Below are positions 1 through 5,617 of a stretch of 5,647 nt of DNA, in pieces. The position numbers and the translations under genes were made by a program. Within the stretch, counting starts at the first letter, position 1; the number at the start of each line of letters is the position of its first letter. The notes under the pieces are model-generated. The model worked only from the letters and a program-made list of their open reading frames with translations, ran no database searches and was not told the DNA's origin. The DNA is from Planctomycetaceae bacterium (GTDB lineage Bacteria > Planctomycetota > Planctomycetia > Pirellulales > UBA1268), in contig PKCL01000213.1 of the NCBI GenBank assembly GCA_002862165.1, forward strand, positions 1-5,647, written 5' to 3'.

Positions 1-491
1 GGGAGCCGGGTGTTGCGGTCCCCCAAATGGATGCAGTTCGCTCTCGCTGTAGCACCATGTGATCACTGAAAATATTAGGTAGAGATAATTCTGCCGAGGC
101 CATCACTGGTGAGAGCAGGCAGATCGTAATGATTATTAAGTAGCTTTTCATTGAAGGTGCCACGTGTGGGTTGCAGAAAGTTCATGTTGTAGTTTGGAAG
201 CAATTCAAGTCATACCCATTTTTAATCTACATGGCAACTATTTGAACAAGTAAAAGATAAAACTTTTACAGTATTCTTGCGTGTAGGTGGCCAGTGAAGA
301 GTGTCTCGAGTGCAGTTCAACTCTCGCGAACAAATCATTCCTCGCCGTGCTGTGCCTTCGGTGCGATGCTGAAAAAAATTCGGCAGTCTCGTTGTGGCAA
401 AGCGTGTGGAAGTGTGTGAGTCGCATATCCTCGCAGTAGATCGATTTTATAAGTGGTGGAAAATTATTCATTACTTTCGGTAGTGGCTTTG

Positions 492-527
492 AATCACCGG
501 CAGGTCGTCGGGTGGCGTCTGGTGATT
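492..527 (+). repeat. Inverted repeat / hairpin with GC-rich loop
   Basis: AATCACC (492-498) is perfectly complementary to GGTGATT (521-527). The stem extends inward by one G-U pair (499/520) and one G-C pair (500/519) on the plus strand, giving a 9-bp stem around an 18-nt GC-rich loop. On the minus strand the wobble becomes an A-C mismatch, so an RNA structure would favour plus-strand transcription. No T-run follows, so it is not an intrinsic terminator. Function unknown. Confidence 0.4.
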
Positions 528-575
528 GTTATGTTCGTCAAAGTTTGGGTGCACAAAAAATCTTGCCAACTCATG

Positions 576-610
576 CCCTCAGTTTCTCTTGTGAAATCTG
601 CGATTGAGGG
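576..610 (+). repeat. Nested hairpin in the spacer
   Basis: CCCTCA (576-581) pairs with TGAGGG (605-610), and inside it TTTC (583-586) pairs with GAAA (593-596) around a 6-nt loop. The inner loop is asymmetric, with one unpaired base on the 5' side and eight on the 3' side. No T-run follows. It lies about 50 nt downstream of the 492-527 hairpin, so the two could belong to one structured leader, but a chance origin is possible. Confidence 0.3.
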
Positions 611-748
611 TTGCATATTTTCACCGTGAGGCATAAGTAGAAAAAATGGTAAAAATGCTAGCTACCAGCTTTCTCAGGATCAAAGAATTTGAAGGGTGCT
701 GAAAGTAGTAATGTAAAGCCATCGTCGTAATACGTTGAGAAGCACATC

Positions 749-780
749 TTCGGTAGAACATTTTTTCGGCAGAACAGTTT
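749..780. repeat. Two-copy 16-bp tandem direct repeat, partial third copy
   Basis: Two adjacent 16-bp units, 749-764 and 765-780, share the pattern TTCGGYAGAACAKTTT and differ at only two positions (754/770 T versus C, 761/777 T versus G). A further TTCGG follows at 784-788 after a short T-run, as if a third copy starts there. The array lies 56-87 bp upstream of the candidate -10 hexamer of the metallo-hydrolase, a usual distance for an activator-binding site. It could equally be a replication-slippage duplication. Confidence 0.5.
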
Positions 781-821
781 TTCTTCGGTGGTGCTGCTCC
801 ACGGAGACCGCGGAAATCTGG

Positions 822-841
822 TACGTTTAAAAACGTATGAT
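822..841 (+). promoter_or_regulatory. Operator-like palindrome abutting a -10 hexamer of the metallo-hydrolase
   Basis: TACGTTT (822-828) and AAACGTA (831-837) are perfect 7-bp inverted arms separated by AA. The right arm overlaps TATGAT (836-841), which matches the sigma70-type -10 consensus at five of six positions. A transcript starting about 7 nt later would have a leader near 36 nt before the ATG at 884. No good -35 hexamer is seen 16-18 bp upstream. The placement, between -35 and -10, is typical of repressor operators. The regulator is unknown and not encoded in the window. Confidence 0.35.
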
Positions 842-883
842 TTAAAAAAGAAACTTGACGAACGAGTAGTGGTCCCCATTCTT

Positions 884-1696
884 ATGTCTACGTCCCGCTT
901 TCAAGTCGCAGCGAGCCGAAACCTTCGGGGTGAATTGGTTTTTCTGGGCACTGGCACAAGCGTCGGAGTGCCAGTCGTTGGCTGTGGCTGTTTGACCTGC
1001 ACAAGCAGTGACAAGAGAAATAATCGAACACGAACAAGCGTAGTCCTTGGTTTGCCCGGAGGAACATTGCTTATCGACACTACCCCTGATCTTCGTGAAC
1101 AGCTTTTACGGGAAAGAATCGGGTCGGTTGATGCAATTCTCTATACCCATGATCACGTAGACCATGTGTACGGTCTGGATGACATTCGACCGCTGTGTTT
1201 TCGGAAAGGTAGTGCTCTGCCGGTGTATTGCGAACCGCGTGTAGAACAGCGGATTCGTCGTGCCTTCGATTATGCTTTTCAGGAACCGGTTGTAGCCGGA
1301 GGAGGTCTTCCAAAGATGATCCTCAATCAAATTAGTCTGTCTCCTTTTGACTTGCTTGGAGTGACTGTTATTCCGTTACGTTTGCATCATGGTGCTTTTG
1401 AAGTGCTGGGCTTCCGGGTTGGAAATGTTGCCTATTGTACTGATACAAATTTAATTCCAGAGCAGACTCAGCCCTTGCTCGAAGGCCTCGATGTTCTTAT
1501 TTTGGATTGTTTACGACCAGCACATCACCCCACACATTTTTCAATTCATGAGGCAGTGAAAGAAGCGGAGCGAATCGGAGCCCGCAGGACACTGTTTGTT
1601 CATATGTCACATGAAATCGATCATGCAACGGTGGAATCATCGCTACCGGCGGATATGGAATTAGCCTATGACGGTTTAGTGGTGCCGTTAACCTGA
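884..1696 (+). CDS. PhnP-like metallo-beta-lactamase-fold hydrolase (phosphodiesterase family)
   Basis: A 270-residue protein of the PhnP branch of the metallo-beta-lactamase fold, probably a cytosolic metal-dependent phosphodiesterase. The family signature FLGTGTSVGVPVVGC opens the domain. The first metal motif is THDHVDH, with ligands H89, H91, D93 and H94. The remaining ligands are probably H169 (LHHG), D187 (CTD) and H240 in VHMSHEIDH. C34, C36 and C39 in GCGCLTC, with H243, match the extra structural zinc site known from E. coli PhnP, so both metal sites look intact. The ATG at 884 is chosen because the family signature begins about 20 residues later. A GTG at 788 would add 32 residues without family likeness, running across a palindrome and -10-like site. 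No Shine-Dalgarno motif is seen. No phosphonate genes lie nearby, so the cyclic ribose phosphate activity of PhnP should not be assumed. Family assignment is firm; substrate is unknown. Confidence 0.9.
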   Translation: MSTSRFQVAASRNLRGELVFLGTGTSVGVPVVGCGCLTCTSSDKRNNRTRTSVVLGLPGGTLLIDTTPDLREQLLRERIGSVDAILYTHDHVDHVYGLDDIRPLCFRKGSALPVYCEPRVEQRIRRAFDYAFQEPVVAGGGLPKMILNQISLSPFDLLGVTVIPLRLHHGAFEVLGFRVGNVAYCTDTNLIPEQTQPLLEGLDVLILDCLRPAHHPTHFSIHEAVKEAERIGARRTLFVHMSHEIDHATVESSLPADMELAYDGLVVPLT

Positions 1697-1783
1697 TTTC
1701 CCGTCAAGCTGATTTCTAAAGAGAACGCCGCAAACGCACTCATGATCAAAAGAAGATGAGCGGTAGAGACCTAAAACTGCCTA

Positions 1784-1838
1784 AGCAGATTGCCTTGAGA
1801 TTGTCCTGAGTATGCCTTGAGTATGCCTTGAGTATGCC
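1784..1838. repeat. 11-bp tandem repeat, two exact plus three diverging copies
   Basis: The unit TTGAGTATGCC is exact at 1817-1827 and 1828-1838, has one change at 1806-1816 (first base C), and three changes at 1795-1805 (TTGAGATTGTC). A more decayed fifth unit at 1784-1794 ends in AGATTGCC. Divergence rises from right to left, as in an array growing at its right end. The period is about one helical turn, so all copies face the same side of the DNA. It is not a coding repeat, because 11 is not a multiple of three. Role unknown: slippage array, protein-binding array or spacer debris. Confidence 0.7.
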
Positions 1839-1898
1839 TTGCCGATACACTTGGACCTTGGTGAGTCGACGCTTTCGTGATGCTGTCGGTCGGTTGCT

Positions 1899-2107
1899 GT
1901 CTTCAGGGACTTTGATGTTCCCTGAGACGTCTGCTTCCGGTGCTCTAGAAGTATTTCTCTCCATGGCTTTGGAGTTGTGAATTCGGTGAACAGTCATATA
2001 AGTGGTTCGGAAGCAGAATCGGCTTACGGGCACCTTTCATAAGATGATCGTTCACGAAAAAACGATAGCTGAGCGTTCTTCAAATGCAGTCATTCATGAC
2101 TTTTTTT
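1899..2107 (+). ncRNA. Candidate structured RNA or structured 3' UTR (speculative)
   Basis: Several complementary segments follow each other. TCAGGGA (1903-1909) pairs with TCCCTGA (1919-1925) and extends by GTC/GAC (1899-1901 with 1926-1928) past one bulged base. One nucleotide later TCTGCTTCCG (1930-1939) pairs perfectly over 10 bp with CGGAAGCAGA (2008-2017), enclosing a smaller CTCCA/TGGAG hairpin (1959-1974). ATCGTT/AACGAT (2047-2052 with 2061-2066) follows, and then a hairpin with seven T at 2088-2107 that could end a plus-strand transcript. I see no clear promoter and match no known RNA family. It could be the tail of the metallo-hydrolase transcript, an independent small RNA, or remains of a small mobile element. 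Confidence 0.25.
2088..2107 (+). terminator. Possible weak intrinsic terminator, plus strand
   Basis: AGTCA (2088-2092) and TGACT (2097-2101) form a 5-bp stem around a TTCA loop. A run of seven T (2101-2107) begins at the last stem base. The stem is short and AT-rich, so termination would be weak. The T-run is on the plus strand, so it would serve transcripts coming from the metallo-hydrolase side. Confidence 0.35.
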
Positions 2108-2123
2108 AGGGCACTTCATTCAG

Positions 2124-2164
2124 CAACACTATTTTTCGGAAACAGTATTGTTGTCGCTTTTTTT
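2124..2164 (+). terminator. Possible second intrinsic terminator, plus strand
   Basis: CAACA (2124-2128) pairs with TGTTG (2149-2153). After one mismatch, TATT (2130-2133) pairs with AGTA (2144-2147) using one G-U pair. TT/AA near the loop can add two pairs after a second mismatch. Four bases later come seven T (2158-2164), ending 6 bp before the nucleoside hydrolase stop codon. The imperfect stem and the 4-nt gap make it weaker than a classical terminator, but two T7 hairpins in tandem on the same strand look deliberate. Confidence 0.35.
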
Positions 2165-2170
2165 GTATCG

Positions 2171-3112
2171 CTAGGGTGTTGAGTCAGCCGCTAAACGAAG
2201 TCCTCGAAGAATACAATCTTTCACAGCGGCCGAGTCGCAGTGGGTGAATACGTCGAGGTTTGGTTTCCATTGGGGGACGTGACGGCGGTCTATGACCAGC
2301 ATTCCTGCTGTAAGCTCACCGGCAATCTCGATGTCAGCAGCCACGGTCTCTTGGTAAAAGAGTTCTGGGTTCGTTATCGCAACAAGAGCAACGACATCAT
2401 GAAGATGAATACCTTCGCTACCCAAGATTTGTCGGTGTGCACGAAATGCATGACTCAGCATGCGTTGAGACATTTTCCCGGCACGTGAAAACGCATCAGG
2501 AAGTTGTTCAAGCATCTCGAGTCCGAAGGTCACCTGTGACGTTGTCTCTAGGGGAACCAAAGATTTCTTAAAGGGTTCGCAAACAACGTGACGAGCGGCT
2601 ACGGGGTCGCAATAAAAGTTGAAATCTGCAACGGGGCTTGCTCCACCGTGTGCATGCAGCGTGCCTCCGCAAAGAATTGTGTTGCCAAGTAATTCAACAA
2701 TGCTAGGGTCACGCCGGAGTAAGCGGGATAGATTTGTAGGTGGCCCGAGGCCGAGAAATGTAACTTCTCGAGGATGTGCCCGAATAGTTTCCCACATGAC
2801 TTTTTCTGCGGCGTGTGCACTGTGGAGAGGGACCGCAGGCAGGTGGAGGCCACCTAATCCGTCGGGCCCGTGCATGGTTGCTGATCGTTCTGGGAGGATA
2901 GTATTTTCTAACGCAATGCCAATCCGTGGGGTTCGAGGCGGATCAAGATACGCAATAATTGCTTGTAAGTTGTTTGAGGCTTGTTCTGAAGAGACATTTC
3001 CGCCGGTTGCCGTGACAGCGAGGACTTCCAGACGAGGGTCAAACAACGCAATAGCGAGGGCTATTGCGTCGTCGATTCCTGGGTCTACATCGATAATTAC
3101 TTTTTTTGCCAT
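2171..3112 (-). CDS. Inosine-uridine-type nucleoside hydrolase
   Basis: A 313-residue member of the IUNH family, which splits the N-glycosidic bond of ribonucleosides to give base and ribose with a bound calcium, in cytosolic nucleoside salvage. The N-terminal DVDPGIDD supplies calcium ligands and catalytic aspartates D10, D14 and D15. Other family positions are H81 in MHGPDGLGG, N165 in ADFNFYCDP, and H238-D239 in LHDVVAL near the C-terminus. The start at 3112 (MAKKVIIDVDPG) is preferred because it places the aspartates as in the Crithidia enzyme. An ATG at 3133 would add seven residues, and neither has a clear ribosome-binding site. Two ribose-contact positions of the Crithidia enzyme appear changed: its Asn160 aligns with G157 and its Glu166 with D163. 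It is divergent from trpD and probably monocistronic. Family is firm; base preference cannot be read here. Confidence 0.93.
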   Translation of the reverse strand: MAKKVIIDVDPGIDDAIALAIALFDPRLEVLAVTATGGNVSSEQASNNLQAIIAYLDPPRTPRIGIALENTILPERSATMHGPDGLGGLHLPAVPLHSAHAAEKVMWETIRAHPREVTFLGLGPPTNLSRLLRRDPSIVELLGNTILCGGTLHAHGGASPVADFNFYCDPVAARHVVCEPFKKSLVPLETTSQVTFGLEMLEQLPDAFSRAGKMSQRMLSHAFRAHRQILGSEGIHLHDVVALVAITNPELFYQETVAADIEIAGELTAGMLVIDRRHVPQWKPNLDVFTHCDSAAVKDCILRGLRLAADSTP

Positions 3113-3153
3113 GTCGGCATAGTAGCGATCCATGTCGAGTACGGAAACATGAC

Positions 3154-3183
3154 ATTATCGTTGTGAGTTTAGTAGTCTGTAAG
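3154..3183 (-). promoter_or_regulatory. Possible promoter of the nucleoside hydrolase
   Basis: On the minus strand, GATAAT (3159 down to 3154) matches the -10 consensus at five of six bases, and CTTACA (3183 down to 3178) matches the -35 consensus at four of six, with an 18-bp spacer. Transcription would begin near 3147, giving a leader of about 35 nt to the ATG at 3112. The divergent trpD start at 3261 shares this intergenic region, where I could not find an equally good plus-strand promoter. Confidence 0.3.
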
Positions 3184-3260
3184 ATTGTGCAACTCGGTTT
3201 CTGGTGGTGCGGTACTGATTCCTGAAATTCGGTTGGTTTTGTTTTACTGCGGGATGAAAA

Positions 3261-4316
3261 ATGGACAAGAGTCTTATCAATACAGTAATTCGTCAGGTTT
3301 CTGAGGCAGTCCGAGACAGAGGACCACTTGATCGAACGACAATCACGAGACTTATCGATATCGTGCTTGAAAATCAAATGCCACTTGCTGACTTTGAAAC
3401 ATGGCTCCAAAGTTCAGCAAATCAGATGCCGTCGGCAGAAGAAATTATTGGTGTTGTTGATGCACTGCGACAACGCATGGTGCCATTAAGAACATCTGTT
3501 TCTGGTCCGATTGTTGATACCTGTGGAACTGGTGGCGATGGTTCAGGGACGTTTAATATTTCAACAGCGACAGCACTGGTTGTTGCAGCAGCGGGGATCT
3601 CCGTTGCAAAACATGGTAATCGCGCATTTTCAAGCAAGACGGGTTCGGCGGATGTGCTCGAGCATTTTGGTGTTGTTCTTGATATTCCAGTGGAGATGGT
3701 TGCTGAGTGTCTTGCAAATGTGGGTATTTGTTTTTGTTATGCTCCAGCACACCATCCGGCGATGGCAAAAGTCGGGCCAGTGCGTCGTCGTGTCGGAAAG
3801 CCAACGGTATTTAATCTTGTTGGTCCTTTGTGCAATCCAGCACCTGTTGCAGTACAAGTAATTGGTGTTGGTCGCCCTGGGGCAGAGGAAGCGGTAGCCA
3901 GAGCAGCTCAACTTGCTGGTTTACAAAGAGCCGTGATCGTTTCTTCAGAAGATGGTGTCGATGAAGTTGGGCTTTTTGCGCCGACGCGTGTACTCGACGT
4001 TTCTCCTCAAGAATGTAGACGATTGCGTTGGACTCCTGAAGACTTTGGTATCGAAACGGTCCCTGAATCGAGAAGGAATGAACTCCTTGTAGCCAACGCT
4101 GCGGAGAGCGCGGCGTGCATTGACAACGTATTATCTGGTGCATTTGGACCGGCTCGTGACGTCGTTGTCATCAACGCCGCTGCGGCACTGTGGGCAGCCG
4201 GCAGCGCGGCTGGCCTTCCGGAGGCAAGAGTACTCGCTGAGCAGGCAATTGATTCGGGCCGAGCGAAGGAGATATTGCACGACCTCGTGAAGTTTTCTCA
4301 GCAAGCAGAACGATAG
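3261..4316 (+). CDS. trpD: Anthranilate phosphoribosyltransferase
   Basis: A 351-residue TrpD that joins anthranilate to 5-phosphoribosyl-1-diphosphate, the second step of the tryptophan branch, as a cytosolic magnesium-dependent enzyme. A divergent helical N-terminal domain (about 1-75) precedes the nucleoside-phosphorylase-like alpha/beta domain. The PRPP and metal motifs are intact: GTGGD at 89-93, NIST at 99-102, KHGNR at 117-121, GSAD at 128-131 and DGVDE at 231-235 with D234 and E235. The anthranilate side shows AHHPAMAKVGPVRR with R176, then FNLVGPLCNP at 184-193. These set it apart from pyrimidine phosphorylases and TrpD-like DNA-binding proteins. The ATG at 3261 follows a weak GGGAT five bases upstream. 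No other trp gene is in the window, so tryptophan synthesis genes appear scattered. It converges on the protease gene. No leader peptide or attenuator is visible upstream. Confidence 0.96.
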   Translation: MDKSLINTVIRQVSEAVRDRGPLDRTTITRLIDIVLENQMPLADFETWLQSSANQMPSAEEIIGVVDALRQRMVPLRTSVSGPIVDTCGTGGDGSGTFNISTATALVVAAAGISVAKHGNRAFSSKTGSADVLEHFGVVLDIPVEMVAECLANVGICFCYAPAHHPAMAKVGPVRRRVGKPTVFNLVGPLCNPAPVAVQVIGVGRPGAEEAVARAAQLAGLQRAVIVSSEDGVDEVGLFAPTRVLDVSPQECRRLRWTPEDFGIETVPESRRNELLVANAAESAACIDNVLSGAFGPARDVVVINAAAALWAAGSAAGLPEARVLAEQAIDSGRAKEILHDLVKFSQQAER

Positions 4317-4352
4317 GGCAGCCTACGCTTGAACCCATGTTTATTCTTGCTG
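4299..4352. repeat. Inverted repeat spanning the convergent gene ends
   Basis: CAGCAAG (4299-4305) in the last codons of trpD is complementary to CTTGCTG (4346-4352) in the last codons of the protease gene, with 40 bp between the arms. In both genes the arm encodes the Gln-Gln pair of the C-terminus (SQQAER and EQQE). A stem here could mark transcript ends in both directions, but there is no T-run on either side and the loop is long. Chance is quite possible. Confidence 0.2.
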
Positions 4353-5570
4353 CTCGAATGCGTCGCGAGAAGCTACGGTGACCTCAAGTGATAGAGGCTG
4401 ACCATTTCGAAAAACACGTATCCGCACCTCCTCGTTGGTGGGAGTCATGCTGACTAAGCTGACAAGATGGTCATCATCTTCAATTGGTTCACCATCAAAC
4501 TCTAAGATTACATCATTTGGCAGTAGCCCAATTTCTTCTGCAGGAGAGCCAGGCGTGATGCCAGTGACAAGAGCACCAACTGGCCGAGTCATACCGAGAC
4601 CATGGGCTGTGGCGAGAGCAAATTTTTTATCGAGTGCAACACCGAGGTAGGCACGAGATACTGCTCCAGTTTCTACAAGCTGGCGGGCTACAAACATCAC
4701 CATTGATATCGGGATTGCAAAACCAATGCCTTCACTACCGCCGGAACTGCTTGCGATACAAGTGTTGAGTCCAACAACCTCACCCCGCAGATTTATCAGT
4801 GGCCCACCACTATTCCCCGGATTGATAGCCGCATCTGTTTGGATAAAATTTTGGAAACGAATACCACCCTCACCCAAGTCAAGGTCTCTGCGGCCTTTCG
4901 CTGAGACTATACCGAGAGTTACGCTGTGGGAAAGCCCGAATGGGCTCCCAATTGCCAAGACAGTATCGCCAATCTGGACCCCTTCTCCTTCGGCAAGACG
5001 AGCAGTTGGTAGATGTGACTCGGCAATGAGCATGACACCAATATCTGTGTCGCTATCTGTCCAAACACGAGATGGTTGAATTTCTCGTCCGTCATCGAGC
5101 CGGATCGCGATATTCTCCAAGTCTGCTTTGTGAATGACGTGACGGTTTGTGATAACCACGACTTTGTCAGCAAGATTTGCAATGACTCCAGAGCCGGTTT
5201 CTTCCTCGTCTCGTGACACACGTCCACGACTATCCGATTTTCGTGCATCAATGTGTACGACAGCGGGTCTCAGAAGAATCGAAAGCCGGCGAAGTTGTGC
5301 ACCTTGCATCTCTAACTGTCGTGCATCACGAACAACCTTGTCATAAAGTCGTTCGCGCTCAGTAAGGCTAAGACGATTGCTGATTGATGGATCGACTCGT
5401 TCTGTAGCATCGCGGTTGGTCGCCCGAATGGGTCGTAGAGGTGTTGTATTTTGCTCATCGGCATTAGCAAAATTACCCGCATGAATCGCTAGCCACGCTA
5501 CTACAAGAAATCCCGATGTCAGGGTAGAAAAAGTAGCCGCCATAGTCTTCGGTCTCCGCTGTGCATGCAT
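4341..5570 (-). CDS. HtrA/DegS-like S1C serine protease with one PDZ domain
   Basis: A 409-residue trypsin-fold protease, exported and probably periplasmic, for quality control or regulated cleavage. Residues 1-37 look like a signal peptide: R5, R6, K8, a hydrophobic stretch near 18-30, and ANA before D38. If uncleaved it would be a membrane anchor as in DegS. A polar linker and a charged helical segment (about 68-100) precede the protease domain. The catalytic triad is H144 (TNRHVI), D176 (DTDIGV) and S254 (GNSGGP), so it should be active. A single PDZ domain covers about 305-400, unlike DegP with two. The start at 5570 gives a basic signal-peptide N-region. ATG 5543 has GGAG ten bases upstream but would lose that charge. 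A -10-like TATACT lies only 12 bp upstream of 5570. The family is firm, but no symbol is given because degP, degQ and degS cannot be separated here. Confidence 0.93.
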   Translation of the reverse strand: MHAQRRPKTMAATFSTLTSGFLVVAWLAIHAGNFANADEQNTTPLRPIRATNRDATERVDPSISNRLSLTERERLYDKVVRDARQLEMQGAQLRRLSILLRPAVVHIDARKSDSRGRVSRDEEETGSGVIANLADKVVVITNRHVIHKADLENIAIRLDDGREIQPSRVWTDSDTDIGVMLIAESHLPTARLAEGEGVQIGDTVLAIGSPFGLSHSVTLGIVSAKGRRDLDLGEGGIRFQNFIQTDAAINPGNSGGPLINLRGEVVGLNTCIASSSGGSEGIGFAIPISMVMFVARQLVETGAVSRAYLGVALDKKFALATAHGLGMTRPVGALVTGITPGSPAEEIGLLPNDVILEFDGEPIEDDDHLVSLVSMTPTNEEVRIRVFRNGQPLSLEVTVASRDAFEQQE

Positions 5571-5581
5571 ATGTCTTACGA

Positions 5582-5587
5582 AGTATA
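5582..5587 (-). promoter_or_regulatory. Possible -10 element of the protease gene
   Basis: TATACT on the minus strand matches the -10 consensus at five of six bases. No convincing -35 is found 16-18 bp further upstream. Transcription would begin around 5575, leaving a leader of about 5 nt for the ATG at 5570 or about 32 nt for the ATG at 5543. Confidence 0.3.
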
Positions 5588-5617
5588 CATTGCGAAAACG
5601 TGAAAGGCGTACCGTTG

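Larger units (their letters stand above)
1..748. other. Long non-coding stretch upstream of the metallo-hydrolase
   Basis: No reading frame in either direction here has a recognisable domain, a start with a ribosome-binding site, or protein-like composition. The longest are a 77-codon frame on the minus strand (238-471) and a 59-codon stop-to-stop frame on the plus strand (453-629), and neither resembles a known family. The sequence is AT-leaning with a GC-rich patch near 495-523. It contains two clear hairpins (listed separately) and a small GC-rich hairpin at the window edge (1-22: 4 bp, one bulged base, 3 bp). I saw no tRNA, rRNA or known riboswitch pattern. It may be plain spacer, the leader of the downstream gene, or a decayed gene. 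Confidence 0.5.
1697..2170. other. 474-bp spacer without a convincing gene, rich in repeats
   Basis: This spacer separates the convergent metallo-hydrolase and nucleoside hydrolase genes. The only long open frame, 95 codons on the minus strand (1746-2033), has no recognisable domain and runs through an 11-bp tandem repeat whose period is not a multiple of three, so I reject it. The content is the repeat array (1784-1838), a set of inverted repeats (1899-2017), a small hairpin (2047-2066) and two T-run hairpins near its right end. For convergent genes a terminator-sized gap would be expected; this one is much longer. Confidence 0.5.

Noticed and set aside
1..22. GC-rich hairpin at the window edge as a terminator of an upstream gene
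   Set aside because: No T-run follows on the plus strand and the upstream gene is outside the window, so it cannot be judged.
238..471. 77-codon open frame on the minus strand
   Set aside because: Composition rich in His, Ser and Cys with no family likeness and no supporting start context; probably random.
453..629. 59-codon plus-strand open stretch with an internal ATG at 531
   Set aside because: No family likeness and no ribosome-binding site; it overlaps two hairpins.
788..883. 32-residue N-terminal extension of the metallo-hydrolase from a GTG
   Set aside because: The family signature begins about 20 residues after the ATG at 884, and the extension overlaps a palindrome and a -10-like hexamer.
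1784..1838. CRISPR-like array
   Set aside because: The units are 11 bp and directly adjacent without spacers, and there are no cas genes.
1746..2033. 95-codon open frame on the minus strand in the spacer
   Set aside because: No recognisable domain, no ribosome-binding site, and it runs through an 11-bp tandem repeat that shifts frame with each unit. The inverted repeats explain the segment better.
2619..3122. 167-codon plus-strand frame opposite the nucleoside hydrolase
   Set aside because: It is the antisense shadow of a gene whose motifs are all conserved on the other strand.
2171..4316. A ribose/PRPP-linked gene pair formed by nucleoside hydrolase and trpD
   Set aside because: The genes are divergent with separate leaders, and nothing in the sequence ties their functions. 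Shared ribose chemistry alone is too weak.
4726..5079. 117-codon plus-strand frame opposite the protease gene
   Set aside because: It is antisense to the catalytic domain of the protease, with no likeness to a protein family.
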